This document shows positions 16,360 to 23,758 of a stretch of 33,426 nt of DNA, piece after piece. The translations under genes and the position numbers were made by a program. The notes beneath the pieces were generated by a model, which saw only the letters and a program-made list of their open reading frames with translations, did no database searches and was not told the origin of the DNA. The stretch is taken from positions 1 through 33,426 of the forward strand of contig QKCP01000160.1 in assembly GCA_003246855.1 (NCBI GenBank). The letters run 5' to 3'. How positions within the stretch are numbered: the stretch's first letter is position 1; each line of letters begins with the position of its first letter. This DNA comes from Ilyobacter polytropus (GTDB lineage: Bacteria > Fusobacteriota > Fusobacteriia > Fusobacteriales > Fusobacteriaceae).

Positions 16360-17685
16360 GTGATTGAAATAGACGATAAATATAGTTATCATGAAATTAA
16401 AAAAAGGGTTATTCTGGTTGGGATGGAGGTATATGGGAAATCATATAAAGTATCCATAGACGATTCATTGAATGAACTAGTTGAGCTGGCAAAAGCAGCC
16501 GACTATGAAATAGTGGACATAGTACGCCAAACAAGGTCCAAGATAGAGTCAGCCACCTATCTCGGCAAGGGTAAAATAGAGGAAATAAGAGATATGGTAG
16601 CCAGAAAAAATATCGACCTGGTTATTTTTGACGATGAGCTTTCGGGTATACAGATACGTAACCTGGAACAGATTCTAAAAATTAGGACGTTAGACAGAAC
16701 CAGCCTAATACTGAGTATTTTCGCCGACAGGGCCAAATCAAAGGAGGGTAAGCTGCAAGTTGAGCTGGCCAAACTTCGTTACCAACTTCCTAGACTTATC
16801 GGCCTTGGGGAAGAACTTTCCAGAACAGGTGGAGGGATAGGTACAAGAGGACTTGGAGAAACCCAATTAGAGCTGGATAGGAGGGTTATATCAAAGCGTA
16901 TATCGGATATAGAAAAATCCCTTAGAGAGGTGAAAAAACACAGAGAGGTGCAGAGGAGTCAGCGCAAGAAAAGCTCACTTCCTACTGTGGCTCTGGTTGG
17001 TTATACCAACTCAGGAAAATCTACTCTTATGAACCATCTAATGCGCCTAGAGGGGGAGCATGATACCAGAACGGATTCTTTTGTAAAGGATATGCTTTTT
17101 GCCACACTGGACCCTTTTCACAGGAAGATAAGGCTAGAAGACAACCTGGAGTTTATTCTGATAGATACAGTTGGTTTTGTCAGCAAACTGCCACATTTTC
17201 TGGTAGAGGCTTTTAAATCGACACTTGAGGAGATTGAGGAGGCTGATCTACTTGTATATGTAGTGGACATATCAAGGGATGACTACGAACACCAGCTGAA
17301 AGTAACTAAAGAGGTAGTAAAAGAGCTCGATGCTGGCGAGACCCCTTATATAGTAGCCCAGAATAAAATCGATAAATTAATGCCAGATGAACTCAAGAAA
17401 AAATATAATGTGGGAGAGGATTATGTGGATATATCAGCTCTCACAGGCAAGGGTATCGACGAGCTTATTGAAAAAATAGAGGAAAAGCTCTTTAAAGATG
17501 CGAAAGAAGTGACGCTGCTCATCCCTTTTGCAGAAGGTGCTATAGCCTCATATCTTCTTGAAAAGACGAGGGTAAAGGAGCAGGAGTATGTAGAAAACGG
17601 CTTGCTAATAACCACTTTTTTAATACCAAAGGATATAAGTAAGTATAAAGAGTTCATAGTTAAATTCAACGAAGACCGGAGTTAA
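16360..17685 (+). CDS. hflX: Ribosome-associated GTPase HflX
   Basis: HflX is a cytoplasmic GTPase that binds and splits stalled or stressed ribosomes. The roughly 440-residue protein has the HflX N-terminal domain (KKRVILVGMEV onward, SATYLGKGKIEEI), the diagnostic glycine-rich stretch GGGIGTRGLGETQLE (157-171), a coiled linker, then the G domain with GYTNSGKST (214-222), IDTVGFVSKLP and AQNKID. The start is unresolved: GTG at 16360 has no Shine-Dalgarno upstream, whereas a perfect GAGGTGA (16357-16363) is ideally placed for an ATA codon at 16369. No ATG occurs before the conserved domain. The gene stands alone with its own promoter and ends in a hairpin. Confidence 0.92.
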   Translation: MIEIDDKYSYHEIKKRVILVGMEVYGKSYKVSIDDSLNELVELAKAADYEIVDIVRQTRSKIESATYLGKGKIEEIRDMVARKNIDLVIFDDELSGIQIRNLEQILKIRTLDRTSLILSIFADRAKSKEGKLQVELAKLRYQLPRLIGLGEELSRTGGGIGTRGLGETQLELDRRVISKRISDIEKSLREVKKHREVQRSQRKKSSLPTVALVGYTNSGKSTLMNHLMRLEGEHDTRTDSFVKDMLFATLDPFHRKIRLEDNLEFILIDTVGFVSKLPHFLVEAFKSTLEEIEEADLLVYVVDISRDDYEHQLKVTKEVVKELDAGETPYIVAQNKIDKLMPDELKKKYNVGEDYVDISALTGKGIDELIEKIEEKLFKDAKEVTLLIPFAEGAIASYLLEKTRVKEQEYVENGLLITTFLIPKDISKYKEFIVKFNEDRS

Positions 17686-17705
17686 TCCCCGGTCTTCTAC
17701 TTTTA
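17671..17705 (+). terminator. Terminator overlapping the hflX stop
   Basis: A 9-bp GC-rich stem (GAAGACCGG 17671-17679 with CCGGTCTTC 17689-17697) is followed by a short imperfect T-tract (TACTTTTA). The 5' arm lies in the last hflX codons and the stop codon is in the loop. Confidence 0.75.
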
Positions 17706-18027
17706 CTGCCGTATTTTATTTTAAAAATCTGAAATTATCGATAAACTCCCAATATTAAATTTACCGATTTAACCTTTATATAATTTTTTTGATTTTTTTA
17801 AAATGATGTGAAGGTTATACGAATGTCGAAAGTAAAAGCAAGGTGAATAAACTTATGTTAGTTGTTTAAAGTGTATTTAAAGCGAATTCTTGATGACAGA
17901 CTTTGGCTCCGGAGAGACCATCTTATCTCCTGATGTAACTATCAAAAATTCAGAATAAGTCGAGGTAACAAAGTCCGATGTAACCTTGATTTCTAAGATG
18001 CTTAAAATTTTTTTCAAGCAGTTGTTA
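17706..18027 (-). other. Gap with an unlikely 46-codon minus-strand ORF
   Basis: On the minus strand, just after the cysteine-cluster gene, a frame from TTG (18017) to TAA (17877) encodes 46 residues (LKKILSILEIKVTSDFVTST at its start). It has no ribosome site. It could be the frameshifted or decayed C-terminal end of a neighbouring gene. The rest of the interval is AT-rich without clear signals. Confidence 0.25.
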
Positions 18028-18885
18028 TTAAAAATTTTTATTTATCTGCTGTGAAGTAGAAGTGAAATCTTGTTTGGACACAAGCCCATCTTCTAACAAA
18101 CTGTCTCTGATATCCGTGTAACACCTTTCCCCTAGTCCATACCTTATGGTGTCTGCATAAGACACTATGAAAGGCCTGTATCCGTCTTTGTCAAATCCGT
18201 CTGGATTCATTCTTCTAAACTGGGGGCTATCTCCGTACTCTCTATTTATACAGGCGTTGGAGTAGTAATCTTCGATGACAAACCCATTTGTAAGATCGTC
18301 TGGCAGTGTTATGTAAAGTGTAGACAGGTCATCTTCTGCAAATATTTCCATCGGCCACAGGCTGCATATTACCGGTTTGTACTCCAGAACCCCCTCGGTG
18401 CCCATACCTTTGTCCAGGCAAAGTGAGTGCAGCGCGCATATTGTGCTGCTGTTGTCTGGCTTGAAAGAGCAAGTACAAAGACTTATCTCCTCCTCAACGT
18501 GTTCTGCTGGGATCATTAGTTCGTCGCTTAGAATGCTTTCTTTTATTTCTTCTATACTATATCCCAAGTCCATTAAAATATCCACGTTTCTGGTTAGGCT
18601 GTTGTAATCTTCCAGGTTATCAAGGACGAACTTTCTCGTTTGCGGTTCATATTTCGACGGATTATCCGCACAGCAGTGGTCTTGGCAGTTAAAACAGTCG
18701 AAGTTTGACAGGTTGGAAAATACACCGTAGTCCACTATGGCACTGTAAGTTTTACCTTTTATGCTTACCTCGGTTTCTATCGTATCCGTGTTTTTAAAGT
18801 ATCTTCTGGCCATCTCCTCTCTCTCGTGCGGAACGGAGTAGAGTTCTTCCCCCTTGGGGTGATTAAGAAACAAAAAATATATCAT
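18028..18885 (-). CDS. Cysteine-cluster protein, DUF3109/YkgJ-like
   Basis: A 285-residue soluble protein with many cysteines arranged as in the YkgJ/DUF3109 'cysteine cluster' families: CFNCQDHCC (C64, C67, C71, C72), CTC (137/139), C150, C156 and PVICSLWPMEIF (C174). These proteins are thought to bind zinc or an Fe-S cluster, but the biochemical role is unknown. The C-terminal 100 residues are poorly conserved to my eye. The ATG (complement of 18883-18885) has AGGAG about 12 nt upstream, slightly long. It is transcribed alone, away from the pseudogene region. The assignment to DUF3109 rests on the Cys pattern remembered from that family. Confidence 0.65.
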   Translation of the reverse strand: MIYFLFLNHPKGEELYSVPHEREEMARRYFKNTDTIETEVSIKGKTYSAIVDYGVFSNLSNFDCFNCQDHCCADNPSKYEPQTRKFVLDNLEDYNSLTRNVDILMDLGYSIEEIKESILSDELMIPAEHVEEEISLCTCSFKPDNSSTICALHSLCLDKGMGTEGVLEYKPVICSLWPMEIFAEDDLSTLYITLPDDLTNGFVIEDYYSNACINREYGDSPQFRRMNPDGFDKDGYRPFIVSYADTIRYGLGERCYTDIRDSLLEDGLVSKQDFTSTSQQINKNF

Positions 18886-19059
18886 ACCAACTTAAATCTC
18901 CTATTCTAAAAAATATCTTCTATAGCAAACTACATTATACAATGTAATTGAAATAGTTTCAATCTTCTAACAGAAAAAATATCCCCCGTTAAAATAGGGA
19001 CCTATTTAAATCGAGCATAAACCTGGCAAAAAAGCTAGGAAATGAGACCGACGGTTTGA
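18886..19059. other. Gap between cysteine-cluster gene and GGDEF remnant
   Basis: It contains the minus-strand leader of the cysteine-cluster gene (AGGAG near 18898-18902). From about 18976 there is sequence that may be further decayed upstream part of the pseudogene (for example NLAKKLGNETDGLKSF in one frame), but no reliable homology can be read. Confidence 0.3.
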
Positions 19060-19724
19060 AAAGTTTTATCTCTAGTTGCCCAACATGCAATATAAAACAG
19101 CTCTCTGGAACAAATTTTGAGTGTATTCAGCGGCAGCAACGGGGAATCCGGACTTATTATAACCGAAAACTGGGAGTATCACTGGATATTAAACGACTCA
19201 TCCATAATTAACATTGTCTATGAAAAAAGATTTCCGAAGCCAGCGAACAAAATCCGCTCACAAAACTCCCCGGAAACCTTTCTATAGAAAAGTACATAAG
19301 CAACACCGTAAACTTGACGGACTTCTGTTTCGCCTACATCTACCTAGACTTCAATAAATTCAAGGTTTTCAACGACCAGTACGGATTTAAAAAGGGGGAC
19401 GAAGTCATAAGTCATTTTGCCAATTTCCTAAAGCAAAGCCTGGCAAATAAAAACGTCTTTATAGGACACGTAGGGGGCGATGATTTTTTCAGCTTGAAAA
19501 GGTTTTTTGAAAAAATATGTGAGACGTTCACCAAAAATTTAGAAGGTCTCTACTCAAAAACCATCCGCACCGGAAAAAATGTCGACATCACCGTTTCCAT
19601 ATCCAAGTTGATGCTGCCTATAGGTAGGAAAATTTTATCTCCCAGGAAGTAAGCGAGCAGATATTCAGCTTAAAGAAGATAGCTAAGACATCTAAGGGGA
19701 GCTTTTCTTCAGCTTCCCTGATGT
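19060..19724 (+). pseudogene. Decayed CBS-GGDEF signalling gene
   Basis: Pieces of one protein can be read across several frames. A CBS-like stretch (SLEQILSVFSGSNGESGLII, ENWEYHWILNDSSIINIVYE, frame from 19096) is cut by an upstream TAA and shifts frame at the A-run near 19224-19229. It continues as KKISEASEQNPLTKLPGN and a GGDEF domain with YLDFNKFKVFNDQYGFKKGD and IGHVGGDDFF. After the GGDDF motif there are deletions, and the last piece (SQEVSEQIFSLKKIAKTSKG) is in another frame and ends at 19724. The NPLT.LPGN linker is typical of EAL-CBS-GGDEF proteins; no EAL domain remains. Several stops and shifts make a functional product unlikely. Confidence 0.75.
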
Positions 19725-19728
19725 AATG

Positions 19729-19766
19729 AAAAAAGCCAGGTTTTCAATTGAAAACCTGGCTTTTTT
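19729..19766. terminator. Perfect bidirectional terminator
   Basis: A 38-bp perfect palindrome (19-bp arms, A6 on the left and T6 on the right, centred on CAATTG). It ends 3 bp from the stop codon of the minus-strand adh gene at 19770 and can terminate transcription from both sides. Confidence 0.92.
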
Positions 19767-19769
19767 CAG

Positions 19770-20939
19770 TTATTTAGCAAGTTCAAATATGTTAAATACG
19801 TCATCTTTAGCAAGTTTCATAAAAGAACCGAGTGTGCCCTGTCCTCCGTTTGTGGCTTTTAGAGCCATCTCTTGGAAACGCTTGGCGTCTATCCCTATAT
19901 CACTTAGCCTTGTACTTAGTCCGATGGAATGTATAAATTTTTCATAGGCTTCTATCCCTCTAAGAGCAGTCCCAACTTGGTCGAAAAAGTCATTGTCAAT
20001 GTTCCAAACCCTGCTTGCAAACTGGGCAAATCTGGATATATCCTTTTTGTAAACATATTTCATCCACGCAGGAAATACTATGCCTAACCCCTCACCGTGG
20101 GCGATGTCATAAATTCCGCTGAGCTCATGCTCGATATCATGGGAAGCCCAATCCCCAATCCTGCCGGTATTCAAAAGGTTGTTGTGAGCCACTGTACCTG
20201 CCCACATTATTTCAGCCCAAGAGTTATAATCTTCAGGGGTTTCAAGAACATTACGGACGTTGTTAACCACGGCTTTCATAGTTGCCTCTATAAGCCTGTC
20301 CGTAAATTCCACGTGCTCCACTTCGGTGAAATACCTCTCCATTAGGTGGGCTAAGATATCAGTAACACCGCAGGCCACCTGAAATTTTGGAAGAGTAAAC
20401 GCCAGCTCCGGGTTGAGTATGGAAAATTTAGGGTATATAGCCTCTGAGTTCACAGCCCTTTTAAACTTCCCCTCCTCTTTAGTGATAACGCTACCTGTAC
20501 TAGACTCACTCCCTGCAGCTGGTATGGTTAAAACCGTCCCCACAGGCAGCGCCTTTTCTACGCGTGAATTTCCAGTGTAAAAATCCCAAACGTCCCCCTC
20601 ATAACAGGCAGCCATTGCTATCGCTTTTGCGGAGTCTATGACACTTCCCCCGCCAACAGCAAGTATGAGATCCACCCCATGCTCCTTGCATATCTTTTCC
20701 CCCTGATACACAAGGCTTAGACGGGGGTTTGGCTTTACTCCGCCGAGCTCGAATATTTCCAGTCCCTCTTCCTCGAGTGATTTAAGCACCCTGTCATATA
20801 GCCCAGTCTTTTTGATGCTACCCCCACCGTAATGCAGCAACACCTTTTTACCATACTGTTTCGAAAGCTTCCCCACATTTTTTTCTTCATCTTTACCAAA
20901 GATTATCCTGGTAGGATTAAAAAAGTTAAAATTTTTCAT
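19770..20939 (-). CDS. Iron-containing alcohol dehydrogenase (butanol dehydrogenase-like)
   Basis: A 389-residue cytoplasmic NAD(P)H-dependent alcohol dehydrogenase of the group III (Fe-ADH) family, BdhA/YqhD-like, which interconverts aldehydes and alcohols. The nucleotide-binding GGGSVIDSAKAIA motif is present, as are the metal ligands Asp and His in CGVTDILAHLMERYF and two His in ASHDIEHELSG and YDIAHGEGLG. FFNPTRIIFGK at the N-terminus is typical. The ATG at 20939 is chosen over 20951 because GGGGG precedes it. It is the last gene of the merR-adh-adh operon, 40 bp downstream of its paralogue, and ends on a perfect terminator. The substrate could be butanal, another aldehyde or a toxic dicarbonyl. 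Confidence 0.88.
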   Translation of the reverse strand: MKNFNFFNPTRIIFGKDEEKNVGKLSKQYGKKVLLHYGGGSIKKTGLYDRVLKSLEEEGLEIFELGGVKPNPRLSLVYQGEKICKEHGVDLILAVGGGSVIDSAKAIAMAACYEGDVWDFYTGNSRVEKALPVGTVLTIPAAGSESSTGSVITKEEGKFKRAVNSEAIYPKFSILNPELAFTLPKFQVACGVTDILAHLMERYFTEVEHVEFTDRLIEATMKAVVNNVRNVLETPEDYNSWAEIMWAGTVAHNNLLNTGRIGDWASHDIEHELSGIYDIAHGEGLGIVFPAWMKYVYKKDISRFAQFASRVWNIDNDFFDQVGTALRGIEAYEKFIHSIGLSTRLSDIGIDAKRFQEMALKATNGGQGTLGSFMKLAKDDVFNIFELAK

Positions 20940-20979
20940 TACAACCCCCATTTTACAAATTTATACGTTAGAATTCAGC

Positions 20980-22137
20980 TTATTTTGCCGACTTTAATAT
21001 GTTCATAACGTCCTCTCTATTAAGTTTTTTGAATGAATGCGAAAGAATACCTGCAGATTTATCCGCTATATCCTCAAACCTACTGTCATCTATGCCAGCA
21101 TCTGAGAATGTCACAGGCATACCGAGTTTTTTGTAGTATTCCTTGGTCCTGGCTATACCAGCTTTTGCTACCTGGAATTTATCATCACCCTCGATTCCCC
21201 ACACGTTTACTGCGAACTCGTATATCCTGTCTACAGTACTTTCGTCTAGTATGTACTCTAGCCAGTGAGGAGAAATTATTGCAAGCCCTGCTCCATGTGT
21301 CAGGTCATATATGGCACTTACAGCGTGCTCCACCCTGTGGGAAAAACCGTCAAACATAGCCCCGCATTTTATGACGCCGTTTAAAGCCATGGTACTAGCC
21401 CACATCAGGTTTGCCCTGGCTTCATAATTATCCGGTTCATTTATGGCAACTTCGCCGTACCTTACACAAGTTTTCATTATTGCCTCAGACAGCCTAGCCT
21501 GTAAAAAATCAGTCTTTACCTGGTTGAAGTAAAACTCGTAAACGTGCGTCATTATGTCCACCGTACCTGCTGCAGTGTGGTATTTCGGAACCGAAAAAGT
21601 GTACTGCGGGTCCAATACAGAAAACTTCGGCATAAGCAGCGGACTTCCAGCACCCTTTTTTTCTTCTATAGCCATATTTGAGACTACGGAGTTTCCGTTC
21701 ATTTCGGATCCTGTAGCTGAAAGCGTCAGTACAGTTCCAACAGGAAGCGCCTCTTTTATAGTGGCCTTTTTTTCGTAGAAATCCCAAGGATCCCCGTTAT
21801 AAAGGGTCGCTGCTGCAATTCCCTTGGCACAGTCTATTGAGCTGCCCCCACCGACTGCAAGCACTAAACCAAGGGAGTGTTCACGGCATAGTTTGGCACC
21901 CTGATTCACGCTCTCTATCCTTGGATTTGGGTCCACACCTGCTAATTCAAACCACTCTATGCTACTTTTTTTGAGTTCATCTACCACATCGTCGTATATC
22001 CCTGTCTTTTTAACACTACCCTTTCCATAGACCAAAAGTATCCTGTCAGAGTATTTTTTTATTTCAGCTCCTATCCCACTTACCATTCCCTTTCCGAAAA
22101 ATATCTTTGTAGGATTGTGGAATGTAAAATCCAACAT
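20980..22137 (-). CDS. Iron-containing alcohol dehydrogenase, paralogue
   Basis: A second Fe-ADH of 385 residues, clearly paralogous to the next gene (same FHNPTKIFFGKG start, SVKKTGIYD, GGGSSIDCAKGIA, LPVGTVLTLSATGSEM, WASTMALNG). Its metal ligands are intact: Asp/His in AGTVDIMTHVYEFYF and His in FSHRVEHAVSA and YDLTHGAGLA. It lies 23 bp downstream of merR with GGGGGAA before its ATG, so it is the first structural gene of a MerR-controlled operon. Two tandem but diverged copies suggest different substrate ranges or cofactor use (inference). The enzyme probably reduces aldehydes during fermentation or as detoxification. Confidence 0.88.
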   Translation of the reverse strand: MLDFTFHNPTKIFFGKGMVSGIGAEIKKYSDRILLVYGKGSVKKTGIYDDVVDELKKSSIEWFELAGVDPNPRIESVNQGAKLCREHSLGLVLAVGGGSSIDCAKGIAAATLYNGDPWDFYEKKATIKEALPVGTVLTLSATGSEMNGNSVVSNMAIEEKKGAGSPLLMPKFSVLDPQYTFSVPKYHTAAGTVDIMTHVYEFYFNQVKTDFLQARLSEAIMKTCVRYGEVAINEPDNYEARANLMWASTMALNGVIKCGAMFDGFSHRVEHAVSAIYDLTHGAGLAIISPHWLEYILDESTVDRIYEFAVNVWGIEGDDKFQVAKAGIARTKEYYKKLGMPVTFSDAGIDDSRFEDIADKSAGILSHSFKKLNREDVMNILKSAK

Positions 22138-22160
22138 GAAATTCCCCCTTTTATAATTTA

Positions 22161-22529
22161 TTAAAATTCTGCTTCTATTTTTTCATAATTTTCCATCTTG
22201 TACTCCAAAATCTTACAGCAGTTCTCAAAATTCTTTACCTGCTTTTTCATAAATTCCAGATGGCAGCTTAATATCCTTTTTCTCTCTTGTATGGTTGCAT
22301 CTCCCATTCTCATAAAATCAAGGTAACTTTTTATCTGCTTTATTGGCATCCCGGTACTTCTCAAGCAATTTATAAAATTTAATAGGTTCACATCGTTTTC
22401 TGAGTAAGACCTGCGTCCTTTGCTGTTTCTTTCTACCCCAGTAAGCAAACCGATCTTTTCGTAATATCTTAGAGTATGCTGACTAATCTTTACGATCTCA
22501 CTAATATCACTTATTGAATAATTATTCAA
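22161..22529 (-). CDS. MerR-family regulator of the adh operon (AdhR-like)
   Basis: A 122-residue MerR-type transcription factor. Residues 1-70 form the winged helix-turn-helix (YSISDISEIVKISQHTLRYYEKIGLL then RRSYSENDVNLLNFINCLRSTGMPIKQIK, each shown here in part), followed by a dimerising coiled coil. The short C-terminal domain fits the AdhR/NmlR-like aldehyde-responsive group; a cysteine pair (ENCCKI) near residue 103 could be the sensor. The start is TTG with GGGGGTGAT upstream. It is the first gene of the adh operon and is preceded by its own MerR-type promoter with a 19-bp spacer, so autoregulation is likely. A perfect palindrome covers the start codon. Confidence 0.88.
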   Translation of the reverse strand: MNNYSISDISEIVKISQHTLRYYEKIGLLTGVERNSKGRRSYSENDVNLLNFINCLRSTGMPIKQIKSYLDFMRMGDATIQERKRILSCHLEFMKKQVKNFENCCKILEYKMENYEKIEAEF

Positions 22530-22530
22530 T
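22513..22530. repeat. 18-bp perfect palindrome over the merR start codon
   Basis: ATTGAATAATTATTCAAT is self-complementary over all 18 bases, and the TTG start codon (22527-22529 on the complement) lies inside it. In RNA it could form only a tight hairpin near the start; in DNA it could be an extra operator. It may also be a coincidence of the AT-rich coding start. Confidence 0.5.
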
Positions 22531-22549
22531 CTATCACCCCCACTGTAAA

Positions 22550-22580
22550 AGTATATAACTTAGAGCATGCTCTAAGTCAA
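22550..22580 (-). promoter_or_regulatory. MerR-type promoter and operator for merR-adh-adh
   Basis: On the minus strand TTGACT (22580-22575) and TATACT (22555-22550) are separated by 19 bp, the over-long spacer typical of promoters activated by MerR proteins through DNA distortion. The spacer is filled by a perfect 20-bp palindrome (22558-22577) with core CTTAGAGCATGCTCTAAG. The layout closely matches known MerR/AdhR/NmlR-type operators. Confidence 0.9.
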
Positions 22581-22634
22581 GGGTGAAATTTTAATTAATA
22601 AAGCGAGCCTAGTACATACCAATTAATTTCCTAG

Positions 22635-22680
22635 TAAAAAAGCACCCTGGTCTAAAATTTTATCCCAGGATGCTTTTTTT
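22635..22680 (-). terminator. Terminator after the coiled-coil protein gene
   Basis: Stem GCAxCCTGG / CCAGGxTGC flanked by A6 and T7. One position is a mismatch on the plus strand but a U.G pair in minus-strand RNA, so the minus direction is favoured. It ends the 22705-23466 transcript before the merR promoter. Confidence 0.85.
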
Positions 22681-22704
22681 AATTAAATATCAATGATTAT
22701 GCGA

Positions 22705-23466
22705 TTAGTTTATGTGCGATTCAGCATCCATTTGTGGGAGATGGTCTTTTGAATTTTCACGTTTATTGCTCTCCGTCACGCATATAAGTCTTGCACTGCT
22801 GCGTTTTTCTCTAGAGGTTTTATCGATGATGTAGTCGTCAATGACCACAGTTGCCATTCCTGTTTTTTCATATGCTCCCAAAAGCTTTAGCGCATCGGAG
22901 TTATTTCGGAAGTTTATCACCACCGGATCATCATACCCTTTTAGCCTTGGAAGCAGCTTTAGAGACATTTCGTCCGGAGAAAACTCCACCGGCTGACTCG
23001 AAACCTTTCCTATTTCACTTACATCAGGTATCCTGAACTCTCCACTTATAACTGTCATGCCTTGGAATTCAACGTAGGGTGATCCGTCTTGGGAGCTGGA
23101 GTAGCTTACCCTCATGCCGTAAGCCCAGTCGTTTTCTTTGAGTGTTTTCCAGTCTATGGGGTTTGTGTACTCTTTGCCCAGACTTTTTTCAAGGCTAGCA
23201 AGGTGCGCCCCTAGCTCTTCAATTGTTTTTTTATATTCTTCAAGAACGGAACTACTGTCTGCCGCCCTTTTAGCTATTTCTTTGTAGCTAGCCAAACTTG
23301 CTCTATCTTTGTCTAGTTCTCCTTGTATTTTTTCCAGCTCATAAGACAGCTGCTTATTTTTTTCTACTAATATCTTGTTTTCATTTTCAGTCTTTATTGA
23401 ATTGAATCCTGCAGCAACGCTCAAAGTAAGCAATAAAATTACTGCTAATTTTAAAAGTATTTTCAT
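22705..23466 (-). CDS. Membrane-anchored coiled-coil protein of unknown function
   Basis: A 253-residue protein, unrecognised. The chosen ATG (complement of 23464-23466) follows GAGGTGA and yields MKILLKLAVILLLTLSVAAG, an N-terminal signal anchor or signal peptide. The in-frame upstream start at 23532 would spoil this. Residues about 27-95 are a heptad-rich coiled coil with many Glu/Lys. Residues about 105-235 look like a beta-rich globular domain (DWAYGMRVSYSSS, PVVINFRNNSDALKLLGAYE, GMATVVIDDYIIDKTS). The C-terminus is hydrophilic. It is probably extracytoplasmic. A near-copy of the MerR operator lies 118 bp upstream, so it may belong to the same regulon as the adh genes. Confidence 0.8.
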   Translation of the reverse strand: MKILLKLAVILLLTLSVAAGFNSIKTENENKILVEKNKQLSYELEKIQGELDKDRASLASYKEIAKRAADSSSVLEEYKKTIEELGAHLASLEKSLGKEYTNPIDWKTLKENDWAYGMRVSYSSSQDGSPYVEFQGMTVISGEFRIPDVSEIGKVSSQPVEFSPDEMSLKLLPRLKGYDDPVVINFRNNSDALKLLGAYEKTGMATVVIDDYIIDKTSREKRSSARLICVTESNKRENSKDHLPQMDAESHIN

Positions 23467-23574
23467 AGCATTCACCTCATATTTTAGATAAATTAATTTT
23501 ATTTTCAGCATGGGTGCACTACTTGAGTGCATGCAAATAAGTTTTATCCCTAAGCTTGAAAAAGTTCTCCCTAT

Positions 23575-23605
23575 CTATGGTAGCTTAGAGCACTTCCTAA
23601 GTCAA
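23575..23605 (-). promoter_or_regulatory. Second, imperfect MerR-type operator/promoter
   Basis: On the minus strand TTGACT (23605-23600) is followed by TAGGAAGTGCTCTAAGCTA, an imperfect version of the palindrome in the merR promoter: the half-site GCTCTAAG is intact and the other arm is degenerate. At the 19-bp spacing the -10 position (CCATAG) is poor, so basal activity would be weak. It lies upstream of the coiled-coil protein gene. Confidence 0.5.
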
Positions 23606-23704
23606 GAGAGAATATAATTTACCGAGCATTTCTGCCTTAATGGGAAAAAAAATAAAATTTAGTATAAAAATTATAGAATAAAAGTATATTTTTTAGTAGA
23701 ATTT

Positions 23705-23713
23705 TGATATAAT
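23705..23713 (+). promoter_or_regulatory. Extended -10 promoter for earP-efp
   Basis: TGATATAAT is a perfect extended -10 element (TGn-TATAAT). No good -35 is seen. The predicted start would be about 40 nt before the earP ATG. Confidence 0.55.
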
Positions 23714-23758
23714 AAACCGTTAAAAGGTTGATGTTGTACTTTTTTAATCGGAGGAATA

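Noticed and set aside
21033-21359. Plus-strand ORFs opposite the adh genes
   Set aside because: Antisense to conserved dehydrogenase sequence; composition reflects the real gene's codons.
23467-23532. Longer start of the coiled-coil protein
   Set aside because: It would add a hydrophilic segment before the signal anchor; GAGGTGA marks the ATG at 23466.
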